Below are positions 1 through 10,397 of a stretch of 64,000 nt of DNA, one piece after another. The stretch is from Suillus spraguei (lineage: Eukaryota; Basidiomycota; Agaricomycetes; Boletales; Suillaceae). The notes beneath the pieces are model-generated. The model made no database searches. It was not told where the DNA came from and saw only the letters and a program-made list of their open reading frames with translations. The translations under genes and the position numbers were made by a program. Within the stretch, counting starts at the first letter, position 1. Every line of letters begins with the position of its first letter. The stretch is taken from contig JABCPU010000003.1 of assembly GCA_016800925.1 (NCBI GenBank), forward strand, positions 62,001 through 126,000, written 5' to 3'.

Positions 1-689
1 GAGTTTGCAAAAGCAGTGAGACCTAGTATGCAGGGTGCAATGTACCAGGTTGGAATCCAGCGTCCAGAGTCGGAGGGGATGTCAGTGTCAAATATCAAAG
101 CGGTCAGTTGTATTTTATTTCGATTTGTGAGTGAAGGATTGATATATTCTTTGACTTCATATAGTGTCTACTCCCCTCCTCCACATCCGCAAATATAGTT
201 ATTGATTTCTCTGTGATGGGAGAACCATTTGCGATTGACTATTCCGTGTCGCCTGTACCTCGAAATGGAATATGCCCTACGACGAACATGAAGAGCTACC
301 CGGCGCATAATGCGAGTGTGGTGCTCAGGTCACCACGGATGGCACCTCTGTATGCATTCTCTCACGTTCTTGAATTTGTCTGACTGACGTGTCTGTATTT
401 GTAGACCTGAACTACGGATCCCACCTCCGCTCACGCCTGAAGGCGAGCCCGTAGCACCTGTTCCTGAGAAAAGTTTCGTGCAAAAATATTGGATATATAT
501 GGTTGTTGTTCTGGGGGCACTGTGTGAGTTTCTTTTGTGCTGCAACGTGAAGTCGGAGTGCACTCGAGACTCGACTTGCTCATCTTACCTTTCCTTTATC
601 GTGAAGCATATACTGACTGCATTATTCGATCAGTGATTTCTGGGCCTGCCGAGGACTCTCCTAGCGGGGATGGGAAAGGAGGGAAGTAG
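1..689 (+). CDS. EMC10: EMC10 homologue, 3' part (ER membrane protein complex subunit 10)
   Basis: This is the 3' end of a gene cut by the left edge of the window. EMC10 is a luminal/membrane subunit of the ER membrane protein complex, which inserts tail-anchored and polytopic proteins. Frame 1 opens with a beta-rich segment (YQVGIQRPES). A later exon from about 200 encodes DFSVMGEPFAIDY...SPVP, and another encodes the Pro-rich linker TPPLTPEGEPVAPVPEKSF followed by a single membrane helix (QKYWIYMVVVLGALL) and a Gly/Ser tail. That linker-QKYW-helix-Gly tail order is the C-terminal signature of EMC10. The last intron starts at about 521 (GTGAGT) and ends at 633, and TAG is at 687-689. The first visible intron (about 104-199) needs a weak GTTGTA donor, so that junction is uncertain. 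The 5' end lies outside the window. Confidence 0.75.
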
Positions 690-1437
690 ATCCATATACA
701 TCATCATGCTAGGTACAAGATCGAAGTCATCTGGAGCGCTTTCAAGTAAAACTTGAGGAGGCTTTACCAAACAACGCATGTTAAAAATGAAGAATAGAAA
801 GTAATCAGTTTTGCCCCTGTTTGGATTGAACCTGAATGAGTTTTGTCACGGTTACGAAATGAATTGGATTTTGATCAGTAGTACATCTGCAAAACCACTG
901 AAACTTAGTATGACAGTGAGGGATCAACGGAATATATATAGTTGAACCTACATATATCTTCAGGCAGCATCACAAATCATTTCTGATGAGGCTCGAAGAT
1001 GATGAGCAGGTCGAAGAAGTACCATGACCTGTTCAACGTTGGCATCATCTTCCAGACGAATTTTGAGATAAATGCGTGTGGTGAATAGCTTACACGACGA
1101 AGGGTAGAAGTGCACAAGCTTAAGGAGCTGATTGAGATATGTGAATACGGACATACTTTTTATATGTAAACGATACAAAGGGTGCTTAATATGGATATCA
1201 TGACGATATTGGAAAAGGTTCACCGGCTCGCCAATAGTAGTTCCCACAGCTATGATTTGGCTCCTTCATGCACCTGTGTGAGGACCCTTCATTAGCACGG
1301 CGACCATGTCCATACAAAAGGTAATCATGGTTTGTACGAGCTTCAGCTCATGCACCGTCCAGTCCTGTCATGGCCACTTTGGCTTGGCAGGGCCTCTTTG
1401 TAACCCTAACCCTAACCACTCATAAAATGAGATGTGC
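690..1437. other. Gene-poor stretch between EMC10 and the MITE
   Basis: No convincing coding signal is present here. The longest frame (960-1247, minus) encodes a 95-residue product with no recognisable domain and no splice-consistent extension. Near the right end lies a short telomere-like motif, listed separately. The stretch is probably 3' flank of EMC10 plus decayed intergenic DNA. Confidence 0.5.
1401..1417. repeat. Short telomere-like motif, (CCCTAA)2-3
   Basis: The sequence TAACCCTAACCCTAACC is two complete CCCTAA units plus a partial one, matching the TTAGGG telomere repeat used by most filamentous fungi. It ends 20 bp before the left inverted repeat of the MITE. It is too short to be a telomere and could be a chance match, a telo-box-like protein site, or a repair scar. 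Confidence 0.5.
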
Positions 1438-1479
1438 TAAGATAGGCCTCAGTCAAACACCACCAACATCACGTGATGT
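1438..1479 (+). repeat. Left terminal inverted repeat of the MITE
   Basis: This 42-bp arm pairs perfectly with 1930-1971. Its inner 14 bases (1466-1479) are a perfect palindrome, ACATCACGTGATGT, centred on the CACGTG E-box. Confidence 0.9.
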
Positions 1480-1521
1480 GACAACGGTGTGACTCTGACT
1501 CAAACTTTGCGGTGCGTAAAA

Positions 1522-1542
1522 GCTGAGCGCTGAGCGCTGAGC
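1522..1542 (+). repeat. Three tandem copies of GCTGAGC
   Basis: Three uninterrupted 7-bp units lie inside the MITE, downstream of the transposase-like exon when read on the minus strand. It is a local slippage product of no evident function. Confidence 0.7.
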
Positions 1543-1929
1543 CTGAGGGGAGAGGGTACAGATAATAGAAAGGTATATATAGTAGACTAGTAGTTGTACT
1601 TACATTCTCTTTGTTCTCATTATTGATTTTCTTCTTCTTGACGAGTGCCTTTGCAAGATTGGCATTCCTTGCTGAGTCTGCGCGAGTCCGTTTGCCCATT
1701 GCTGGCGAGGCAAGAGGAGTAGGTGTCTGACTTAGTCAGCAAGACTGACCACAAATCGTGTTATTACATTGCTTTACAGGCAATAATGGGAATTCTGTTT
1801 CCTGCGAATGGCAGGGGGGTTATATAGGCTGTAGCGCCCGAAAGCCGTTTACTATTTAATTGAGTGTAGCCTCTGAAATAAGCAATTGTCACGCTTTCCT
1901 CCCTCAAAATCGCAGCAGTGTGACTAAAT

Positions 1930-1971
1930 ACATCACGTGATGTTGGTGGTGTTTGACTGAGGCCTATCTTA
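1930..1971 (-). repeat. Right terminal inverted repeat of the MITE
   Basis: This arm is the exact reverse complement of 1438-1479. Its inner palindrome is at 1930-1943. The arm ends 101 bp before the acetyltransferase start codon, so the element forms much of that gene's upstream region. Confidence 0.9.
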
Positions 1972-2072
1972 CATGTAACGCACATGTGCACCATTCATGT
2001 GCTCTTTTGAGTATCACACGATACACCTTGTGATTATGGGTGCTCAAGTTATCTCCCTTCATTCTGCTCACC

Positions 2073-2705
2073 ATGGCTCCCATCATCCGACCAGCTACCA
2101 AAGCTGACAAGTCTGCCCTCTCCAACATTTGCTTGCTTACCGCAAACGCGGGCACATCATCCGAGCACTTACATTCTCATCCTGCACTCCCGGGTCTTAT
2201 CTATGCCCTTCCCTACGTCAACCTTGAATCAACATGGGGCTTTGTGCTCGATGACGATGGAGAAATTGTGGGATACACCCTCGGCGCGTACGACACCCGC
2301 AAATTCGAGGAGAGTGCAGATCTTGACTGGTGGCCCTCACTCAAAGCTCATTACGGGCCCCTGCTGCATGACTCTGACGCAGCACTCACGGCTGCTGATA
2401 AGACTTATATCAACACCATAATGAATATCCCGAGAGCCAGTGATGTGATGCTGGCGTTCGCACCTGCGCATCTGCACATTGACATTCTGCCAAGCCATCA
2501 GCGGCAGGGATGGGGGCGGAAGTTGATCGCACGCGCGATGGAGAATTTGAAGGAAAATGACATAAAGAGCGTTTGGTTGGGCATGGATCCGAAGAATACC
2601 GCGGCGGCAGTGTTTTATAGGCGTTTGGGTTTCAGGGAGTTGGACGGCGCACAGGAGGGCATTATGGCTATCACAGTGCAGGAGTGGGAGGAGTACGCTG
2701 TTTAA
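2073..2705 (+). CDS. GNAT-family acetyltransferase, similar to the acetyltransferase-like domain of O-GlcNAcases
   Basis: This is an intron-free gene of 210 residues. The GNAT fold is marked by the acetyl-CoA loop QRQGWG at residues 143-148, inside HLHIDILPSHQRQGWGRK, and by the C-terminal VFYRRLGF motif. The N-terminal half (LPYVNLE, WGFVLDDDGEIVGYTLGA, YDTRKFEE) is the arrangement I associate with the small acetyltransferase-like proteins related to the C-terminal domain of O-GlcNAcase. It probably moves an acetyl group from acetyl-CoA to an amine; the substrate is unknown. The ATG at 2073 is preferred because the protein then begins MAPIIRPATKAD, right at the first GNAT strand. The upstream in-frame extension from 2040 adds a hydrophobic stretch without homology. 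The gene lies just downstream of the MITE. Confidence 0.82.
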   Translation: MAPIIRPATKADKSALSNICLLTANAGTSSEHLHSHPALPGLIYALPYVNLESTWGFVLDDDGEIVGYTLGAYDTRKFEESADLDWWPSLKAHYGPLLHDSDAALTAADKTYINTIMNIPRASDVMLAFAPAHLHIDILPSHQRQGWGRKLIARAMENLKENDIKSVWLGMDPKNTAAAVFYRRLGFRELDGAQEGIMAITVQEWEEYAV

Positions 2706-3315
2706 AGTTCAACTGTGAATACAGAACGATCCTTGATGAAGCTGATATTGGGCACTCCTGGTGAACATTTCCATTTCATTTGTGGAGTCAGGTGTCCGAG
2801 ATGTGGTGAGAGCTGAATGCTATCACGTCAAAGTACTGGTGCTGATGCAGACTAGTGATTTATCAGTCGCTGATCTAAGAAACGACCCCAGCACTACGAC
2901 TAGTGCAAATTTTCCGACCTAATCGCAGTCCCCGTGCTTTGTGCAGTCATTCGAGAGTTGAGCGTATCCCCGTGCTACTGCGCACTCATTTGATGTGGTT
3001 TGGCCTGCAGGTCACCTTGCCGATTTATGTCTGCCACATCCAACTTCTCGTATCGTCTGTTCAATATCACGATTGGTTCACTTTAGAATCTGACCAGACA
3101 AGATTGTAATTTTCTCACTCTTGGTCACTACTGGTCTAAACTAAAATGATCAAGATACTACTTTCCCTCGCATGTTTTAGTTCAAGTCTATATCGCGCGT
3201 CCACCTTTCTTTCCTACCACTCCACCAAATCATACCCCCTCTTCCTCAGCAACACTATCAGATTTCTTGCAGTTCTTTCCTCGAGAGCCAGACTTTCATT
3301 GTCTCCGAGAAAGTC
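2706..3315. promoter_or_regulatory. Intergenic region and CT-rich promoter of the PRM10-like gene
   Basis: No coding exon is supported in this 610-bp gap. The last 150 bp before the ATG at 3316 are strongly CT-rich on the plus strand (ctttctttcc, ccccctcttcctc), the usual composition of basidiomycete core promoters and 5' leaders. Confidence 0.5.
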
Positions 3316-5990
3316 ATGTCATATGACCCATATCTCGATGGGGACTCAGGCCGTTACCTACCACGGTCCTCCACAAGTACCGTCCAGCGACGCCAAACAC
3401 AAAGGCAGTCACTGAATTCTTCTTTCGAACAGCAGCAGCAAAAATCGCGGCCCTCTATCAGCACTGGTCAAATTTCACGTATTCCCAGACCCCCTTCATT
3501 CAACCCAGGTCCACGTTTTGTTGAACATACCCTTCCCGAGTCTCAAATCCCTGAACCCCAAATCCCGGAACCTACAAGACCTCTGACTGGGGGGCTTCGT
3601 GCGTCTGTACCGGACTTCACGGACCCCTTCTCAGCTCAGGCTCACCTTCGAGCATCACGAAGCAAACGACCGACGCTCCCATCTTACGCGTCGGAGGCTC
3701 CAGTCGCTCCTGACCAAAGGTTTCGTGGTCGTACTCACAACGATTCAGAGTCTACGCTATATGAAGATGAGGACTCCAGATACTCGATGTCATCCTATCA
3801 GCACCCCTATGACATCCCTCCACCACGAAATGTATACATGGGGAACAACGATGAGCGGCACGTTGACTTTCGGAACAGTGAGGGGACTTTGGCGGATATT
3901 GAGGCGCAGACGGCGGATGGCAAGGATAAGTACAAGGAGTATGACGATGTCAGACTGGATGATGACGAGAAGGATCCGGAGGACGACGACGACGTTGACT
4001 TTTGCGACGTGAACGACGAGGACGGAAGAAGACGTGGCCTATTCTCTAACCTCATCGACCTGTATGGAGTCGAAGCCGAGGGCGGGAACGTTCCTTTCCA
4101 ACGCCGTCGCTTTTCTCAGCTTGACGACGAGTACGACGAAGAAATGGGCGGTGCACCCATGCGAAGGTCGAATACTGATAATTCCCGGAACTCGCAGCTG
4201 CTGGACCCGGATGATCCTACTATTACTGGTGTCAGAAAAAAGTGTCTTGACGACTACGAGGACGAGAAGCGGACAGCATTGAGGCAGATGGATTATCGCA
4301 GGCGTAGAAAGGAGAAACAGAAGATCAAGATCGAGTTTAACGTTACGTGTAAGTCTTCCTTTCTGTCTGCGCAAATGAAGCTTAGTACAGGGCTCCAGCC
4401 ATCATTCATCGCCACAACTTCCTGCTCAAGCTTGCAAAAGCATTGATGACGTTTGGTGCGCCTTCTCACCGTATTGAATCTCAACTCCTTGCAGCAGCGC
4501 GTATCCTCGAAGTTGATGCCGAGTTCATCCATCTACCGAGCGTCATCATCTGTTCCTTCGGGGACAACGACACGATGACTTCGGAGACCCACTTCATCAA
4601 GTCCGGTGGAGGTCTTTCATTAGGCAGCCTGCACAAGGTCCACATCATCTATCGCGCTGTGGTGCACGACGAAGTCAGTGCGCGGAAGGCGACAGAGCAA
4701 CTTGACGATCTGCTGTCGGCGAAACCGCTGTACCCGTGGTGGTTCAGGTGCATCTTGAGCTTCTGGTTATCGGTACTAATCTGTCCGCTGGCGTTTGGTG
4801 GCTCGTTTATTGATATGTGGATCGCTGGCTGTGGCGCCTTTGTGTTGTGTTTCCTGCAACTTAGGGTTGCTGCGAAGAGCGCCATGTATGCGAATGTCTT
4901 TGAGTAAGATATCTAAATGTTCATATTTTCATCATGATGCTTATGATCTGCTAGGATTACGACGGCGATGCTGGTGTCCTTCACAGCACGTGGACTCAGT
5001 AGTATCAGAAGCCAAATCTTCTGCTATACAGCTGTCTCGTCGTCTGCAATCATTGGTATTCTTCCCGGTTATTTGATCTGTAAGTACCTCTTCTTCTGGA
5101 GTCGTATTCCCCGCTAACCTATTTCTAGTGAGTAGCTCATTGGAGCTAGCCTCTAAAAATATCGTCTGCGGTAGCGTTAAAATGGTATACGCCCTCATTT
5201 ACACCCTCTTCCTGGGGTTCGGGCTGCAGATTGGATCAGACCTGTACCTCCTCTTCGATCCAACCGCACGACACCACCTTACCACACTTGCCGCTGACAT
5301 CTCCACAAGCGCCACCATCATCGGCACATTTGCAGCAGACAACTCCACAGGTAGCAACTCATCGCTCTCCTCAGGGTTAGGACCCGTCTACGGCACTTTC
5401 ACCTTCACGAACAACACGAACGTGATGCAGACGGATATCATCGGCGGATGTTACCGCCCTAAACACTTTGGCTGGTACCTCCAGCCCTTCCCCTTTTGGA
5501 CACAGTTCCTCATCGTCCCGTTGTTCAGTATCCTATCATCTCTCGCGAATCTGCAACCGTGGCGGAGCAGACAACTTCCGGTGATGGTGGTCATATCATG
5601 CGCGAGTTACGCGAGCAACAAAGTCGCTAATCACTATATCTTCAATCGGAGCGATATCGTGAGCGCTATCGGGGCTTTCACTGTGGGATTACTGGGGAAT
5701 GTCTATTCGAGGAAAATGGGTGGGACGGCGTTTACGAGTATGGTTACGGGTGTGCTGTTCCTTGTACCAGTGGGTACTCTTCTTTCTAGTTTTGTTGGGG
5801 CTTGCTGATAATGAATGTTTTGTAGTCGGGTCTGTCGCAGGCGGGAGGCATCACGGCAGATGGAAGCGGTGTGGACATTGGAAGTGCGATGATAGCCGTC
5901 ACGATCGGAATCACGGTTGGGTTGTTCATGTCCCAAGCGCTCGTGTATATGTTCGGGACGAGGAAGAATGCTGCTGTATTCTCGTTCTGA
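3316..5990 (+). CDS. PRM10: PRM10-like membrane protein, ThrE/DUF1212 family
   Basis: Five exons (3316-4348, 4399-4903, 4955-5079, 5129-5769, 5826-5990) join to exactly 822 codons plus stop. Residues 1-335 are hydrophilic and low-complexity, with a highly acidic block at about 208-238. The rest is the ThrE fold: ALMTFGAPSHRIE begins the cytosolic/enzyme-like half, followed by about ten hydrophobic helices in two blocks. Bacterial relatives export threonine and serine; yeast PRM10 is a pheromone-regulated membrane protein of undefined transport role. The loop around residues 530-590 carries several N-x-S/T sites and probably faces the lumen or outside. All four introns are GT-AG, 50-56 nt. Assignment to the family is firm; the transported substrate is not known. 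Confidence 0.88.
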
Positions 5991-6169
5991 GCTTTTTGGC
6001 ACCTTATGTTGCTTCTGAGATGTACAATGTACATACAGTAAACTAATATTGTATACAAAAAATTATCATTGCCTCAGTCGTTTTGTTTTGCATTCGTTAA
6101 GCGTGCACTTAAGATTATAGTGATACGTCTTCGGTATCTTCTAAATCAGCGTATACTCCTCTGGCACAT

Positions 6170-8266
6170 CTAGAACATGACAGCTGGTGAGTTCTCCACA
6201 TTCTCGATAGACGTCTTGTGCCCGACAAGCGTTCGGATGTTGTTAATACCATACCTGTGTTAGGAGCTTTAGTATCACACCCCAATAAGAGAACGGAAGA
6301 AGGGGTAGGACGATATAACGAGGGAGTGGAGGAAATACTACTCACCGAATCATAGTTGGCCGTTCGAGCCCAATTCCCCACCCATGCACACGCACATCAG
6401 GTGGGAATCCCATGGGTGCAAGCATTTCAGGGCGGAACATGCCACTGTTCCCGATCTCAACCCACTTTTCAAGGAGGGGATGCCAGGCGAAGATCTCAAG
6501 AGAAGGCTATCACCCTTCAATCAGTACCTGAAATGGAGAGGAGGGTCAAGACATACCTCTGTGTATGGGTTATACGCCGGTTTGAACCTCAAATTCTTCA
6601 TTCCCATCTTCAAGAAGAAAGTCCGCATGAAACCTACGCAGATGGAAGATTATTAGCAAATGTTTATGTAGAGCAAATACCCACAATGCACCAATTAAAT
6701 CTGCAAGCGTTAGGTTCCGATCTGCAACAACGCCCTCAACTTGGTGGAATTCCGCAAGATGGGTAGCATCCATTGTCTCATTACGGAACACGCGGTCAAT
6801 GCTGAAGAGTTTTGCTGGTCTGAACCCATCATCATTCGCATTTGTAGCTCCAGGTTGCGCTTTTGCATAAAGGTCACCATCGATATCTTCACCTCGACAC
6901 TTGGCTGCGAGTTTGTATAGCATGGCGGCGGACGAGGCAGTCGTGTGCGTACGCAATAGAAGCTTATGCGACTCCTCATGCGACCAGGGTGTGCGGTAAC
7001 CGATGCTGCCATAACCACCGTGCTCATGGACGCGTGCGACGCGCTCGTAGTAATCGGATGGCGGAGGGAGGGACATCGAGGGATCTATAACATTTAGATA
7101 AGTTAATGAATGTAAAGAGGCAAGCACGTACCAGAGAGATAGAAGGTGTCTTGGAGTTCGCGTGCAGGATGCAGCTGGGGAACGAAAAGTGCATCGAAAC
7201 ACCAGAATCCAGACTCAACAAAAGTCCCTGTGGGCATTTCTTCGAAACTGTAACATCCGTAATCAAGTGTCAGAGAATTCTGGTATTCTACAGCGTCATT
7301 GTAGTATGAAATGATCACGCACCCCATTTCTAAGAAAATGCTACGGATCTCCTCGCGGACCTTGAGAATAGGATGAAGAGCGCCGCCAGATGTGGGTATC
7401 CCGTCTGCGTCAAAGTTATACTTTTTGAAGGTGGATTTTTTCCAAGAGCCGCTAGGAAATAGATAAGGTTTAACACTGCTACGTTGGAACACTAAACCCA
7501 CGAAGTGAGCATATCAACGGTCAAATCAGTCTCCGGTTTTGCAATCGAAGTACTGAAATTTGCGCCCTTATCCACGGTGAACCATTGGCCCTTTCTTTAT
7601 AACAGTCAGACACGATAATTTACGTTGGATGAATGAGTGGAACCTCTGTATGATAAGCTTGCGTTTTCGTAATTCAGCGAGTGCTTTTTCACCGGCCGCG
7701 AGTGTCCCCGACGACTCTACCTCGCGTAGCTCAATCTGTGTTGTATCTGTAATATTAGACACCTACTGGCCTATCAATCGCACAGTCATAGAAATGTCAG
7801 CACGAAACACGCACGGCCTTGACGAAACCATTCCCCTCCTTCGCGATCCATCCACTCTTAAACGCGCGTCCCTGTCCAACTTTTGCAGCTTCATCTCCCA
7901 CTGATTTCTTGAGATCCTGAACACCGAGTGGGGCATTACCACGTTCGGGGAGGGCGGCCCAGACACGAGCCTCGTGCGAGCCCTCACGCACGATCTGGAC
8001 GCCCTCAGGCGTAAGTACATGTGATGAAACTTCATGTGTTTCGTACGTTATCATCTACATTTCCATTCAATACGAGATCATGGGAGAAAGGAAAACAAAC
8101 TAGCCTCCCGGCTGAGTAGCGAATTCAAGGCACCGAGAATGGTGATCTGTGCATCATGACTGGATGCCAGGCCAGATTGGCCAGGGATTTTTAGTGCACG
8201 GGTATCTGGTAGAGTCAACTGGGCATCGAGAGTATCCAGAATTAACTGCTGTAACTGTTCTGCCAT
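6170..8266 (-). CDS. FRS2: Cytosolic phenylalanyl-tRNA synthetase alpha subunit
   Basis: This enzyme charges tRNA-Phe as part of the (alpha-beta)2 cytosolic synthetase. The N-terminal winged-helix part ([13 protein letters not shown]..., [20 protein letters not shown]) is followed by the class II core: the [24 protein letters not shown] segment (split here: [14 protein letters not shown]), motif 2 ([18 protein letters not shown]) and motif 3 ([13 protein letters not shown]), ending in [13 protein letters not shown]. The protein ends at TAG 6170-6172. The gene has many short introns. The first one (8055-8104) appears to use a GC donor, because only a phase-0 join of SRE to MITYE keeps the conserved helix. 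The ATG at 8266 sits 92 bp from the divergent PEX2 start, so the two genes share a promoter. Confidence 0.92.
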
Positions 8267-8358
8267 CGTCGACGTTCGCACTAGCTATTAGATCAAATCT
8301 ATCGAGTCAATTCAATATGTAATCACGTGCCTATGCCCACTTTGTATCCCCGCCTTCC
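8267..8358. promoter_or_regulatory. Shared divergent promoter of FRS2 and PEX2 with a CACGTG site
   Basis: Only 92 bp separate the two start codons. One E-box (CACGTG, 8334-8339) lies within, next to the PEX2 side. No TATA box is obvious. Use as a bidirectional promoter is inferred from spacing. Confidence 0.5.
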
Positions 8359-9892
8359 ATGAGCAGTCCGAGCATATGGCAGCAAGCATGGGACGCTGCC
8401 CAACCCCGCCTTCACTCCATACAAGATGTCCTTGCGTCCCCAGCATTTCCTAGACAGATGCCTCGCATCATTCGTGTTGGACAGCTAGATGCCGAATCCC
8501 TCGATGCCGAACTTGTGCACATACTTACAGAGCCGGTGTCGAAGGCCCTTGCAACCTTCAACGTACGCGTTCTGTGTGTCATCATTTTATCTGCTGATGC
8601 AGGAACAGGCATCAATGAAAGCCAGATTTGAGCCTGAGCTAGCGCTGCTTGTCCAGCTCGTGCTTTATCGCTTCTCTGTATGGAGTTCTGGTGCAAGCTA
8701 TGGCGCAATGCTGCAGGGCCTGCGGTATTCCGTTCCAAGCTCTGGCTTAGGTTGTGAATGAACACATCTCTTGCAAATATTCGATTTCTGAATGATATTC
8801 CGCAGCCAGACCCCCACAACGACGACTAATTATCCATGGTGCACTCACTATCCTCGTTCCCTACTTCCGCAACCGACTTCATACATATGCGCTCTCGCAT
8901 GCATGGCCAGATACCCCTGCCTCTGATATCCGTCGCCGCGCTTGGGTTGCCTTGATGAATCTCGAGACTGCACATGGCGCATTCAGTCTACTCAACTTCG
9001 TCGCATTTCTATGGAACGGGAGGTACGTTCCCGCTGTGCGTGTCAATATTGGTGAAATTTTGACACCGTTATGGCAGATACAGGACAATCGTTGACAGGT
9101 TCCTGGTCATGAGGCTTGAACCTTCACAGGCTCTCCTCACACGTGATGTTAGTTATGAATTTATGAATCGCCAGATGGTCTGGCACGCATTTACCGTACG
9201 CCTTCCTTTATTCGCTTTATTGAAAACTCATTCTGCTATAGGAATTTCTCCTCTTCCTCCTCCCGCTCATCAATCCTCGTTCTGTGGCACGAAGGCTCAC
9301 ATCAACCTTTTCATCCATTCTCCCTGCTCCCTCCCCTACACAGAAGATACGCACACCGAAACGCGGAAAGTATCATTCCCTCCCGCTAGACCAGTGCGCA
9401 ATCTGTGCTGAGAACGCTTCCCTGAATGTGAACCTTGGTGATGCTGCTGGCGCGCTGGCATCGTACACTCCGGTATTCCCTGTATCATCAAATAGTGATG
9501 TTGGTGATAATAATACCGAGGGATACGGAGAACCTCCGTATCCAATAACAACGCCGTATATCGCTTCTTGTGGACATATTTATTGTTATGATTGTCTTGC
9601 TGAGCGTATGCTCCGCGCCGCAGATGATGGCTCATGCGGATGGACGTGTCTGCGATGCGCAGAGGAAGTGAGGAGTGCAGATCGATACAGGTTGGAGAGC
9701 GAAAACGGAAACCTTGGGCGAACTTCCACGTTGAGTGGGGCTGAAAATGAAAGTGTGGGTGATGGAGAAAGAGAGAGAAGTGATGCAGGAAGTAGTCAGG
9801 GTGATGAGGGGAGTGAATTCGATTTCAGCAGCGAGTTCGGGAGTGGGACAGGCAGTTTGGGGAGTTATACTTTTACAGGGAGTGAGGCCTGA
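8359..9892 (+). CDS. PEX2: Peroxin-2, RING E3 ubiquitin ligase of the peroxisomal importomer
   Basis: Five exons (8359-8562, 8603-8750, 8806-9022, 9078-9195, 9242-9892) give 445 residues. PEX2, PEX10 and PEX12 form the peroxisomal membrane ligase complex that ubiquitinates the import receptor PEX5. The family signature is the central membrane region with FVAFLWNGRYRT and VSYEFMNRQMVWHAFTEFL. The C-terminal RING runs from about residue 280 to 360: CAIC, then CGHIYCYDC, then CLRC, which is a complete set of zinc ligands with a long acidic, Gly/Asp-rich insert before the second pair. A Ser/Glu/Gly-rich tail of about 75 residues follows the RING. The gene is divergent from FRS2. Confidence 0.93.
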
Positions 9893-10062
9893 GGCTTTGA
9901 GGCCTCGCTGCTATGCCGCAATAACAATGTTTGTGCTCGTCATTCATGCAATCAAGGCAGCAAAGCACTACTTGGTTTCACAAGGTGATTGAGCTGCAAT
10001 TTGAACACGCAGGCTATCTGTATCTTGGCGTAAAATAGGAAAAAAATATGTCCTTAATAATA

Positions 10063-10144
10063 TGTCCCAGGGAGGATTCGAACTTCCGGCTTCGCAGGAT
10101 TGTGTTTCCACAATGCGATGATTTAACCACTAATCGACAAGGAC
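10063..10144 (-). tRNA. tRNA-His (GTG) with a 10-nt intron, slightly degenerate stems
   Basis: Read on the minus strand, this folds as a cloverleaf: acceptor GTCCTTG/CTGGGAC, D arm GATT/AATC, anticodon stem TCGCA/TGCGA, variable loop of 4, T arm with TTCGAAT loop, discriminator A. The loop holds GTG in the anticodon position, followed by a 10-nt intron containing CAC that can pair with the anticodon, as in eukaryotic pre-tRNAs. Two mismatches (T-T at 6:67, A-C at 52:62) weaken the acceptor and T stems, and the B box reads AGTTCGAATCC rather than GGTTCGANTCC. A T7 run lies at 10040-10046, 16 nt past the 3' end. It shares its D arm with the copy at 48205-48287. Confidence 0.8.
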
Positions 10145-10397
10145 CGAGGTGTAAGAAGACAATTTAAATCAATGGCCTGACGTCCACTCGCTGTAAGTAC
10201 GCAGAAAAACTTGAATCTTCAGCCAGAAATCCGCCTTCGATCACTGGATTACCAGGCTTGTAGTATATATTATTTTTGCATCTTTTCTTGGAATTAGATG
10301 GTAGTCGGGTATAAAAATAAAAATAAATTATGGGTATCGATACATTCTCGAGATCAAATCAGCTCATAATGAGGACCAGCCTCAAAAATATTCCCAG
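10145..10397. other. Short intergenic stretch between tRNA-His and the BRCT gene
   Basis: This 253-bp gap is AT-rich, with an AAAATAA-type simple run around 10311-10328. It holds no further exon of the BRCT gene that I can support. Confidence 0.5.

Larger units (their letters stand above)
1438..1971 (-). mobile_element. MITE-like DNA transposon remnant with 42-bp terminal inverted repeats and TA flanks
   Basis: Bases 1438-1479 and 1930-1971 are exact reverse complements over 42 bp. Both outer ends read TA, so the element is best drawn as 1440-1969 with a TA target-site duplication, as in Tc1/mariner-type elements. Length (about 530 bp) and structure fit a non-autonomous MITE. On the minus strand an ATG at 1699 opens a Lys/Arg/Asn-rich peptide (MGKRTRADSARNANLAKAL...) that ends at a consensus GTAAGT donor after ENKEN. 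This looks like the first coding exon of a transposase whose remainder was deleted. A three-fold 7-bp repeat lies inside. The family name is inferred; the repeats themselves are seen directly. Confidence 0.8.

Noticed and set aside
960..1247. 95-residue minus-strand frame
   Set aside because: No domain, no splice sites and no composition bias; it is probably random.
1764..1994. Minus-strand frame of 76 residues spanning the right MITE arm
   Set aside because: It crosses the end of the inverted repeat and lacks homology, so it is not part of the transposase exon.
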